A DNA stretch of 31,014 nt. It comes from Rusavskia elegans. Its lineage: Eukaryota > Ascomycota > Lecanoromycetes > Teloschistales > Teloschistaceae. Within the stretch, counting starts at the first letter, position 1. Each line of letters starts with the position of its first letter. A program made the position numbers and the translations under genes. The notes beneath the pieces were generated by a model, which saw only the letters and a list, made by a program, of their open reading frames with translations, had not been told where the DNA came from and did no database searches. Below are positions 22,148 to 31,014 of the stretch, in pieces. Location: the NCBI GenBank assembly GCA_011316305.1, contig SAUG01000207.1, positions 1 to 31,014 of the forward strand. Direction: 5' to 3'.

Positions 22148-24700
22148 CGGTCCTTTCTATATCGCTTTTTATCTTAGCGTAAATTCCTAGTATAGAGTTA
22201 ACTAAAATAAAAAGGTCTTATTACTTTTCGCTTCCGTCTTCTTCTATTAATACCTCTATTATATATTTTCGAAGAGGAAACCGGTTAAAGTTTTTTCGTC
22301 GTATTTAGTTACGAGGTATCGTAATATTTTTTCTTTATTTTTTATATATTCGTAATCCTTTAAAATGATATAAAATCGAGATTAGTAGTAATATTTATAG
22401 TAAATATACCTATATTTAAAGATCTTACGTTCTTCTAATTTCCAACGCTATCTATATATTATACCTTTCTTTTTTCTCTTATCTTTACTAATATTATTAT
22501 AGGGAAACGTTTTAAAGATAAAAAGAATAAGCTCCGGTCTAATATTACGAGCGATTTTAATAAATATTCTAAAGCTCGTTATTATATCGAGTTCTTCTTT
22601 AATTCCGAAAAGGAAATTCGTATTAAGCGTCTAGTTTAGGAGTTAGATCTCCGCCGGCTCTTCGGAAACTAAAAGCGTTTTATTATCTATTATCGCGCTT
22701 TAGATAAACGCGAGAGTAATTTTATCGTTTAGGAATAACATATACTATCTCGTTTTAATAAACTTAATAATCTAGTTACGTTTTATTCCTCCGTTAGTTT
22801 TATACTAGCCGCGTAAAAGGCGTCTGTTAAATCAATACCTACGTTTAATTCGGATAATTTAAATCGGTTCTTAAGAGATTTCGATTTCTCTTAACCTTTA
22901 GAGACTGCGAGGTCTTAAAAAAGGTCTAATAAAAGACTTTTTTACTGCTATCTTTAGGATTCCGAATTATATATTTATATTATAAGTTGCTTCGGATTCC
23001 TCTAATACTTCTACTAAATTTTATTCTTTAGCAACTATCTCGTCCTACAACGAAGAAGATAGATGCTAGTCGAAGTCTTCGCTTTTTAGTTAAATATTCA
23101 GTATTAGGTCTAGTATTTCTATATTCTAGTCCCATATCTGATTAGGTTCGTAGTATTTAATCTTATCTATAGCTTTAACTATACTCTAGTATATCTTTTT
23201 AATATAATCAATCTATAGCCTTTAAATTAGTTTTTCGCTTTTATTATATATAAATACTAGTTATTAAAATAAGTAGTAGTATTTTTTATATACTTTAGTT
23301 CTCTATACTTCTTTACCTTCTTTAAATTTTAAATCTAAGTTTCTAATTTCTTTATAGTTCGTAGTTAATAAAACGTCTAGTTCTTTATATATAAGATTTT
23401 TATAAACTAGAAGGTATATTATCTTTAGTTTTATTCTTTTACTAACCGTACTTTCTTTTATCGGTTTTTCTAAAATCGATTTTTTCTATTTGTTTTCTAA
23501 GATAATATAGTTTCTTAAGCTATCGAATATAATTAATTTTATTATTCTAATTAGCCTATATTTCGTTTTAACTTCGATATTAAAGACCCTATTATTTTAT
23601 ACTAGTTTATAGAAGTATCTTTCGATTTTATTATAGAATCTTCTTATAATTTTATTATCTTCCTCTCTATTTATAAAAGCTATTATTTATTAACCTCCGA
23701 TTTTAACTTTAAGCGCTATAGTAAAAGGTTTTTCGATTTTATATAGCTTAAATTCTACTATTAGCCTCTTTGCTTTCTACGTTTATATAGGTTTTATAGG
23801 ATACTATCTTAATCCTTCTTTATCCGATAGATAGATAAGGTATTTATTATTATAGTAGGCTATCCAGCTTTCCGCTGTATATTTTCTAGTTTTTTCTTTA
23901 AATAATTCTTCCGTTACGTCGAACTAGTATTCTATTACCTCTATTATTTTCTTATCTAGCTAATTTCTTTTAAGATATCCGATCTTTTCGTATAAATAAT
24001 AAACTTCAGTTCGCGATCCTTTATTTTCGGTAGTATCGAATTCTATTAGGTTTCCTTTAAGCTATCTTTTAATAGATTCTATTTTATTAAACGCCTGTTT
24101 ATCTAGATATATTTCGTACTATCTAGCGTTACTTCTAGTCGCTATTTCGATAAGAAATACTAGTAAGTCTAGTTTTTCTATTACTACTATAGCTTTTTTA
24201 ACTTTTATATAGAATCTTTTAAAAAAGTAGACTTTTAGGGTTAAATCTTTCTAGTCTATTTTATAAACTAATATTCTAAATCGAATAGTATAAGTAGCTA
24301 CCGATTTCTACTATCTTAAACCTATTAGTCTCCTTTCTATTATTCTATCTTTATTATTTCTTCTAAAGGCTTCTTTTATTACTATAATTAGATTACCGAA
24401 AGTATAGAAAATCTATAAAATTTTCTATTCCTTTTAACTTTCCGGGTTTCTAAAGTAGTCTTCTATACGGGGCTATATCTAATTAAAGGCTGCCTCCTTT
24501 AGATATAATATTACGAATAGAATATTAACTATATTATTTAGAAACTAGTTTATATATAATATAAAGTAGATATTTATCTAAATAAATTAAAGTTTTAAAG
24601 ATTCCTTATCACCTTTATAGATATTAGGTATAGCCGCTCTAATAGTATCGCTTCGATCTATAGGGCGGGATAACGAGACCGATATAATAAGCCGTTAAAA
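22148..24700 (-). pseudogene. A2 Gag-type ORF with long unrecognised tail, RIP-degraded
   Basis: Read on the minus strand. The Gag core (~24450-24080) has FGNLIIVIKEAF, then a YTIRFRIL...IDWKDLTLKVYF-like block and IEIATR, the usual Ty3/Gypsy Gag signature. A zinc knuckle follows near 23990: Y-x2-Y-x4-Y-x4-N, with former Cys and His now Tyr. Next comes a WIAYYN...SDKEG segment usual before fungal Gypsy proteases, then a protease-position motif IIAFINREEDNKII near 23675. The frame stays readable to ~22270 with only RIP-type stops. This tail of roughly 450 codons shows no YxDD, RNase H or D,D35E. It ends with a Tyr-rich segment and ILKDYEYIKNKEKI, LVTKYDEKTLTGF (~22390-22280). Function of the tail is unknown; the element probably depended on Pol from a relative such as B. 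Confidence 0.72.
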
Positions 24701-25108
24701 TATAACGTCTCTATATATTAGAAAGCGTTATACTCGAGCCTAGCTATAGCTATAGATATAGTCCAAGCTATTAAATAGTAAAGAAATCCTAGCGTAGATT
24801 ATTATAACTAATTCTATATAGCCGTGGAAAGACGATTATATTTTACGAGGTATCTTTATTATAAAGTAATTAAAATAAAAATAGTAGTGATATATTTAAT
24901 AATTATATTAACGGCTAATAAATAAAGCTATCTATAGGAATAATAAGCGATATATATAATAAAAGTTACTATAAAAGCCGATAGATAGCTACGTATTTAA
25001 AGCTCTATCGAAAGAAACGGCTATAATAGTTATAGACGGCTATAGATAATTAGACTCGCTTACCTAGCTAATTTTTCAGAGAACCTCTATAGAATCGTAG
25101 ACGTAATA
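24701..25108 (-). repeat. LTR of A2 (5' LTR)
   Basis: Begins TATAACGTCTCTATATATTA and ends GACGTAATA on the plus strand; length 408 bp. Confidence 0.87.
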
Positions 25109-25113
25109 TAAAC

Positions 25114-25889
25114 TAGTATTCGGTTATCTCTATTATTTTCTTAATTAGATAATTTCTTTTACAGTATTCTGTTTCTCCGTATAAATATTAAACTTTAGTC
25201 TATAATCTTTTATTTTCGGTAGTATTAAATTCTATTAGATTACTTTTAGGCTATTTTTTAGCGGGTTCTATTTTACTAAACGTCTATTTATCTAAATAGT
25301 TTTTATATTATCTAGTATCGATTCTAGTTATAAGCTCGATTAGAAATATAAACGAATCTAGTTCTTCTATTATTTTTATAGTTTTCTTAATTTTTATATA
25401 AAATCCTTTATAAAAGTAGACTTTTAGAATTAAATCTTCCTAATCCGTTTTATAAACTAGTATTCTAAACTAAGTAGTATAGATAGCTACCGACTTCTAC
25501 TATTTTAGAACTATTAGTTTTTTTTCTATTAGTTTATTTTTATTATTATCTCCGAAGGCTTTTTTTATAGCTATAATTAGATTTTCGAAGGTATAGAAGA
25601 TTTATAAAGTTTTATTTTCCCTTTAATTTACCGGGTTATTAAAATAGTTTTCTATATAGAACTAAGCCTAGTTACAGGTTACCTTTTCTAGATATATTAT
25701 TATAAATAGGAATTTAATTACTTTTCTGGAAAACTAGTTTATATATAATATAAAGTAGATATTTATTTAGATAAACTATAGTTTTAAAGATCTTCTATTT
25801 CCTTTATAAATATTAGGCGTTATCGATTTAATAGTATTATTTCGATCTATAGGACGGGGTAATAGGACTAATATAATAAATCGTTAAAG
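25114..25889 (-). pseudogene. A1 5' part: leader and Gag N-terminal half
   Basis: The minus strand directly follows the 5' LTR of A1. It aligns with 23920-24700 of A2 and with the start of element C (28576-29300): the same leader (TTTAACGATTTA-T), then the Gag core. The frame is broken at 25109-25113 by insertion of A2 and resumes at 21738. Confidence 0.68.
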
Positions 25890-26296
25890 TATAACGTCTC
25901 TATATATTAGATATTACGTTTAAATCTAGCTATAACTATAGACGTAGTCCGAGCTACTAAATAATAAAGAAATCTTAGTATAGGTTATCGTAACTAATTC
26001 TATATAGCTATATAGATACGGTCGCGATATTACGAGATATCTTTATTACGAAAATAATTAAAAAGAGAATAACTAAAGGTATTTAATAATTTTATTAATA
26101 ACTAATATAAAAAGCTATCTAATAGAAATAAAAACTAATAAATATAGTAAAAATAGCCGATAGTACCGATAGATAGCCGTCTACTAAAAGCTTCTACTAG
26201 AGGATCGGCTATAGCGGCTATAGACGACTATAGATAATTAGTCCTATTTAGCTGGCTAATCTTTCAGAGTACCTATGTGGAATCGTGGACGTAATA
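25890..26296 (-). repeat. LTR of A1 (5' LTR)
   Basis: Begins TATAACGTCTCTATATATTA and ends GACGTAATA, followed by the TTCGG target duplication (26297-26301). Confidence 0.87.
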
Positions 26297-26387
26297 TTCG
26301 GTTCGGTATTAAAAAAAAGTCGGAACCGATTCAGATCGGATCGATTCATTTAACCTTGGTTCGAAACCCGATCCGATAATCGATCTA

Positions 26388-26395
26388 CGTCTAAT
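26388..26395. repeat. hAT-2 right target-site duplication
   Basis: CGTCTAAT, identical to 14429-14436. Confidence 0.88.
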
Positions 26396-27268
26396 TAAAT
26401 TAGTACTTAGCGTATTAAAAGTATAGTTAAAAAGAAATACCACTACTTTATATCTAACATTCTGGAAAAATTTTAAAATGCTTTTATAATATATTATCGA
26501 ACGGAGGCGATATATTTAATATATTGTAAAGTATTTTTGATACGCGACGGAAAGATATATATTCAAAGGAAATTAGAAAACTATATATAAAAAGTTGAAT
26601 TAATAGAATAGAGATTATATTAAATAAAATTATATTGAATTTATTGTTATTATTATTATTGTTATTATTAAACGAGTCTATCTACTAGATATTTTTAAAA
26701 TAGTATTTAATTTTAATAAACTCTCTTCTTTCGTAATTCTAAATTTGTTATAATACGTCCGGAATTAAATATCTAACGGTATATCGATTTAATTTCCGAG
26801 GTATTTTTCGATATATATTATATATATAGCTTTCAGGTATATCAAATCTAATAACGTACAACTATAACTTCGATATAAAATTAACTAGTGTTTTTAGATT
26901 TTTTATTTTCTATAAATCTTGTTTTTATATTATTCGGATACAATCTATCTATTATCTAACATTTCGATATAGTATTTTTTTTTAAAAACTATATCTATAA
27001 CTTTTCAACGATGTTCTATTTTGTATTAGATCCGTTAATAGATTTCGATAAAATGGCCGCCTATTTATAAGGCGGAGAAATTCGTTTACGAACTAAATGA
27101 GTAGAAAATTAGATCCGAATTTAGAACGGAAATTGAAACGGAATTTATATAAAAAATAAAATAGAAAATTAAAACGAAAATTAAAAAAAAAGATAATTAT
27201 TAAATTAATTAATTCTACTATAGTTTCTACAGGGATTTACTATCTTTTATCTTTATTTTATTATTTAA
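26396..27268. other. AT-rich spacer, no gene
   Basis: AT-rich DNA with moderate CpA and TpG, so it is less RIPed than the LTR elements. It holds an ATT/GTT-type microsatellite at about 26640-26670 and a GC-rich hairpin at 27057-27075. No reading frame or RNA gene is recognised. Confidence 0.45.
27057..27075. repeat. Short GC-rich hairpin
   Basis: CCGCCT and AGGCGG form a perfect 6-bp stem around the loop ATTTATA. Its role is unknown. Confidence 0.5.
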
Positions 27269-27325
27269 ATATATCTATATCTATATCTATATCTATATCT
27301 ATGTCCATATCTATATCTATTATAT
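27269..27325. repeat. (CTATAT)n hexanucleotide microsatellite
   Basis: About nine near-perfect CTATAT units with one interruption (CTATGTCCATAT). The repeat supplies the first codons (Ser-Ile-Ser-Ile) of a 75-codon open frame at 27301-27528, which is not considered a gene. Confidence 0.85.
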
Positions 27326-27539
27326 CTAAAATACTGTTAATCATTCTATTTATTTCTAAAAGATATCGGCTTAAATCTATTAAATTTTTCACTATATTTA
27401 AAACCGTTGAAATTTTTATTTTTTTAATCTTTTTTTATATTCCAATTTACTTTAATTATAGTAAACTTATTTATAGATATAATTCGACTTTAAATTTAAA
27501 AGAACGTTTAATAAAAAATCCGGAATAATCACACGTCGA

Positions 27540-27925
27540 AACGGATTAGATCGGATCGTATTCTAAAATCTCTAATCCGATCCGAACCGAATTAAAATAT
27601 CTACGTGTTAGATTATAAACGACTTAGGATATAAACGAGATTTATTTCGTTTAAAAGACGGATTAATTAGTAATCGCGCTAGTATAGACGCTAAATTAGC
27701 TTATATAAATTCTTCTACTATTTTGGATTTTATAGAAACAGAAAAATATAACTAGATTAATTAAACGCCTATATTAGATTAATAAAAGTTAATTCTAAAA
27801 ACTACTATTTTTAATTAATCTATATTCGAATACGACTCGTTTTAATTCGAGTCGGATTAATATCTATATAATCCGACCTAGATCCGATCTAAACCCGTTC
27901 GGATCAGATTCGGATCGGGAATTTC
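27540..27925. mobile_element. hAT-like end motifs, possible small hAT derivative
   Basis: Clusters of GGATCGGATC/TAATCCGATCCG words at 27545-27595 and 27840-27920 face each other across ~240 bp of AT-rich DNA, as in the ends of hAT-1 and hAT-2. No terminal TAG repeats with an 8-bp duplication could be fixed, so this may be a decayed or truncated copy. Confidence 0.4.
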
Positions 27926-28173
27926 TATATTCCGTTCTGAGTTTTAGAAACAATATTTCTATATTAGTATCTTCTCTATTTTCTATCTAGATACGAGCGT
28001 ATTATTATTTTTATTTAATATTAATCGAATAGTATAGAGTATTTTTTATCAATAAATAATGTTTTTTTAAATATATCGTTATAATACTCGCTAGTATAAC
28101 GATATTTTTCGATTAAAGTTAAAATATTATTATCAATAGATTTTATATTATTTCTAGTATTTACTTATACGGT
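27926..28173. other. AT-rich spacer left of element C
   Basis: No reading frame, inverted repeat or RNA gene was recognised. The last five bases (ACGGT, 28169-28173) would be the left target duplication of element C; the partner is outside the window. Confidence 0.4.
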
Positions 28174-28575
28174 TGTTACGTCTATAATTCTATAGAAGTA
28201 TTTACGTTGATTAATTAGATAAAAAGTCTAATAGTTTAATCCAGTTAGAGCTACTAGAACTATAAAGCTATTTCTATTTAGCTAGTCGACTCTATTAGAT
28301 ATATCGGCCCTTTTACTATATATATCGCTCTTTATTTCTATTAGATAGCTATTCTTATTGGTCGTTAATATAATTACTAAATATTACCTTTATTTCTTTT
28401 ATAATTAACTACGTAGTAAAGATATCTTATAATATTATAACCTTACCTTTATAGTAATATAAAATTAGTTATAATAACCTATATTAGGATTCTTTTACTA
28501 TTTAATAGTTCGGACTACCCTTATAGTTATAGCTAGACTCTAATATAACGCTTACTAATATATAAAGATATTATT
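28174..28575 (+). repeat. 5' LTR of element C
   Basis: Begins TGTTACGTCTATAATTC, keeping the ancestral TG, and ends near GATATTATT (ancestral GACGTTACA). Confidence 0.82.
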
Positions 28576-30960
28576 TTTTAACGATTTACTATATTAGTTT
28601 CGTTATCCTATTCTATAATATAAAGCGATACTATTAGAATAGTAATACTAAATATCAATAAATAATATAAAAAATCTTAAAAACTATAGTTTATCTAAAT
28701 AATTATCTATTTTATAATATATATAAACAAGTTTTTAAATAAAATAGTTAAAGTTTTATTTATAATAACCTATCTAGAGAACGTAACCTTTAATTCGGTA
28801 TAGTTCTATATAAAAGACTATTTTAATAATCCGGAAAGTTAAAGAGAAAACGAAATATTTTAAATTTTTTATAATTTCGATAATTTAATTATAGCTATAA
28901 AAGAAGTCTTCGGTAATAATAATAAAAATAGAAAAATAGAAAAGAGACTAATAGTTCTAAAATAGTAGAAATTAGTATCTATATATATTATTTAGTTTAA
29001 ATTATTAATTTGTAAACTTAACTAGAAAATTTTAATTCTAAAAGTTTACTTCTATAAAGGATTTAATAATAGAATTAAGAAAACTATAATAGTAACCGAA
29101 AAATCAAGTTTACTAATAATATTAATTAAACTAGTAATAAAGATTATTATCTAGTTGTATAAATAGTATATAGATAAATAGATATTTAGTAAAATAGGAC
29201 CCGCTAAAAAGTAGTCTAAAGGAATCCTAATAGAATTCGATATTATCGAAATTAAATGATTATAGACTAAAGTTTAATATTTATATAGAAAGATACGATA
29301 TTATAAAAATAATTAAAGTAACTAAATACTAGCTTAAAATAATAAAAGAATTATTTAAAAGTAAAGCTAGTAAATATATAATAGAAACTAAACAATCTAT
29401 TATAATAATAATCAGTTGACCTATCTATTAAATAAAGAGAGATTAGGATAGTATTTTAATAAACTAACGAAAGTAAAAAATGGAAAAAAACCAATTATAG
29501 AATTTAAATTGTATAAAATAGAAAAACCTTTTACTATAGTATTTAAAGTTAAAATCGAAAGTTATTAAATAATAGCTTTTATAAATAGAGAAAAAAATAA
29601 GATTATAAATAAATAATATAATTTAAATATAGGATATATCTAAAATATTTTAAATAAAATAGTAAATAAAAAAAATAGAAGTTAAAATCGAAAATAGATT
29701 TATTAGAATAATAAATTTTAATTGATAGTCTAAAAAAATATATTATTCTCGGAAATAAATAATAAAAATCGATTTCGAAACTATCGGCGTAGGAAAATAC
29801 TATAGGTAAAAAAAGAGACCTATAAATAATATATCTCTTTATATATAAAAACCTTTTATATAAAGAATTTAATATTATATTAAATATAGACTTTAAATAA
29901 ATTCGAAACTTAGATATAAAATTTTAAAAAAAAAGCGAAATATAAAAAATAAAAATCTGGGAGAAATATTACTATTTACTATAATAATTTGTAATTAAAT
30001 ATAATAAAAATTAATAAATAATTTAAAAGCTATAGATAGATTATATTAAAAACATCTATAAAAATTAAATTAAAAAAATAGAATAAATCGAATATATATT
30101 AAATACGGAATAGTAAACCCTATTTTCTATACTAAATATTTAACTAAAGAACGAAATATTCGGCTAGTTTCTATCTTTATTATTATAGAATGAACTAATA
30201 GCTAAAGATTAAAACTTAATAGAAATTTTGAAAGATTTAAATACGATTTATAATATCAATATATAATCAATAATCTACTAGAAAAACCAAAACCGAATAG
30301 TAGAATCTTTTATTAAATACTTTTTTACCTATTTAACTTTTCTAAAAGCTAAAAAAGTTAAATTTTTTAAGAAAATTATTAAGATTATTTAAATTTTATT
30401 CGGATAAAAATTTAATAGACGTCTTTTATACGGCTAGTTTAAAATCTCCGATTAAAACAAAACAAGATAGAATTATCGACTTTATTAAACTTCGATAAAA
30501 CGCGCTGCTTCTAAATAATAAAATTATCTTTATTTTTCTAAAGCTTTGAAATATTATATAAAGCGAATTTATATAGCGAATAAATCGTAAAGATTTAATT
30601 TATAAATAGATAAATTATTATAAATATCCTTTTAATAAAAATATAATTATTAAAAACTTTTTATTTTTATTTAAATATTCGGAAATAGTATTTTTGATTT
30701 TAGTATAGAATTCAGCCTCCTCGGCCTTTAGATATCTCTTTATAATAGAATTAGTAGATAATATCGATATATAAAAATTATCCAATTATATAGATACTTT
30801 CGGAAATAAATATATTATAAAACCTTTTAGATTTTATATATATTCTATAAGTTTTAGTATCTAGGAAAACTTTATAAATTTTAGATGAATTACGAAAATA
30901 TCGACAATAAAGAAAAGATATAATTTTATTTCGATATTAGATATATTAGTAGAGCCTAAA
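28576..30960 (+). pseudogene. Element C Gag-type ORF with unrecognised tail, RIP-degraded
   Basis: The Gag core lies at ~28830-29170: FDNLIIAIKEVFG, then IYII-FKLLICKLN, KVYFYKGFNNRIK and LIKLVIKII, all close to the Ty3/Gypsy Gag pattern with RIP changes. A protease-position motif near 29570 reads IIAFINREKNKII, with the same NRE as A2 and D. Near 30415-30435 LIDVFYTASLKS matches the tail of A2. The family C-terminal motif is faintly visible near 30890 (NYENIDNKEKI). No reverse transcriptase or integrase motif was found. The end of the ORF is uncertain. Confidence 0.65.
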
Positions 30961-31014
30961 ATAGAAAACACCACGACGTATAACAAAAACACTAAAATAA
31001 AAAAAAAAAAAAAA
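30961..31014. other. Low-RIP end segment with terminal A run
   Basis: The last ~50 bases contain several CpA dinucleotides (CACCACG, AACAAAAACAC) and end in a run of at least 16 A. This differs from the RIPed element C sequence to its left. It may be an insertion edge, a poly(A) tail of a non-LTR or SINE insertion, or an assembly end. Confidence 0.35.

Larger units (their letters stand above)
21739..25108 (-). mobile_element. LTR element A2, complete 3.37-kb Gag-type element
   Basis: LTRs at 21739-22147 and 24701-25108 and exact target duplication TAAAC at 21734-21738 and 25109-25113. It lies in the gag region of A1. The left LTR still starts with TGTAACG, so one end has escaped RIP. The 2.55-kb interior is uninterrupted and serves as reference for the family. 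Confidence 0.9.
14893..26296 (-). mobile_element. LTR element A1 (Gag-type), split by two later insertions
   Basis: The outer LTRs are 14893-15302 and 25890-26296, with target duplication TTCGG on both sides. Its own interior is in three pieces: 25114-25889, 20592-21738 and 15303-15906, together about 2.5 kb, matching the uninterrupted 2.55-kb interior of A2. The sense is minus, so the 5' LTR is the right-hand one. Inserted later were A2 (21739-25108) and a small inverted-repeat element that itself holds element B (15907-20583). Confidence 0.88.
14437..26387. mobile_element. hAT-2, ~540-bp non-autonomous hAT split by nested insertions
   Basis: The left end begins TAGACTGGCTATTTCGGATC. The right end, read on the minus strand, begins TAGATCGATTATCGGATCGG. 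Both have internal GGATCG-type subterminal words like those of hAT-1. The exact 8-bp duplication CGTCTAAT flanks both ends. Its own DNA is only 14437-14892 plus 26302-26387; everything between is LTR element A1 and its contents. It has no transposase, so it would have depended on an autonomous relative such as hAT-1. Confidence 0.85.
28174..31014 (+). mobile_element. LTR element C (Gag-type), 3' end outside the window
   Basis: The 5' LTR is at 28174-28575 and the interior is read in plus sense. It aligns by eye with A1 and A2 from the leader through the tail region. Measured against A2 (2.55-kb interior), the 3' LTR should begin shortly after the window end. Confidence 0.75.

Noticed and set aside
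27301..27528. 75-codon hydrophobic open frame
   Set aside because: Its start lies in the (CTATAT)n microsatellite and its Ile/Phe/Lys-rich composition is what AT-rich DNA encodes by chance. No plausible gene context.
27102..27927. hAT element with TAGAAA-type ends
   Set aside because: TAGAAAATT and the inverted AATTTCTA look similar, but the 8-bp flanks TAAATGAG and TATTCCGT do not match.
1..31014. Low GC and stop codons taken as a mitochondrial, plasmid or bacterial AT-rich sequence, or CRISPR
   Set aside because: Loss of CpA and TpG with CpG kept, LTR and hAT elements with target duplications, and a chromodomain integrase point to RIPed fungal nuclear DNA. No evenly spaced identical repeats occur.

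Overview
This window looks like a transposon graveyard from the nuclear genome of a filamentous ascomycete fungus. From about position 850 to the end the DNA is very AT-rich. CpA and TpG are almost absent, TpA is in large excess and CpG is kept. That is the signature of repeat-induced point mutation (RIP), in which C changes to T mainly in CpA of duplicated DNA. No intact host gene is visible. All coding remnants are transposon genes in which Gln codons have become stops, and Asp, Glu, Cys and His codons have changed to Asn, Lys and Tyr. Species, and whether the block is subtelomeric or pericentromeric, cannot be told. No telomere repeat is present.

Layout. 1 to ~850: un-RIPed, G-rich at the left edge, perhaps the upstream region of a gene outside the window. 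~850-2990, and probably on past 8345: a RIPed Mutator-like (MULE) transposase gene, interrupted by a complete 5.3-kb hAT transposon (2999-8336) with terminal inverted repeats and an 8-bp target duplication. 9785-12730: LTR element D (duplication TTTAT). 12731-14428: small inverted-repeat elements. 14429-26395: a nested stack. A ~540-bp non-autonomous hAT (duplication CGTCTAAT) holds LTR element A1 (duplication TTCGG). A1 holds LTR element A2 (duplication TAAAC) and a ~310-bp terminal-inverted-repeat element (8-bp duplication). That small element holds chromodomain Ty3/Gypsy element B (near-duplication TCTAC/TCTAT). B holds an un-RIPed tRNA-like Pol III unit. 26396-28173: AT-rich spacer with hAT-like end motifs. 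28174-31014: LTR element C, cut by the window end.

How the parts relate. Elements A1, A2, C and D and element B share one ~405-bp LTR family and the first bases of the leader, but their interiors differ. A1, A2, C and D carry a Gag-type ORF with a long unrecognised C-terminal tail and no visible reverse transcriptase or integrase. B carries protease, reverse transcriptase, RNase H, integrase and chromodomain but no gag. This suggests Gag-only and Pol-only derivatives of one retrotransposon family. The stack gives a relative order of events. The short element and the tRNA-like unit escaped RIP although RIPed DNA surrounds them.

All boundaries and translations were read by eye. Internal coding limits are approximate; LTR, inverted-repeat and target-duplication positions were counted base by base.
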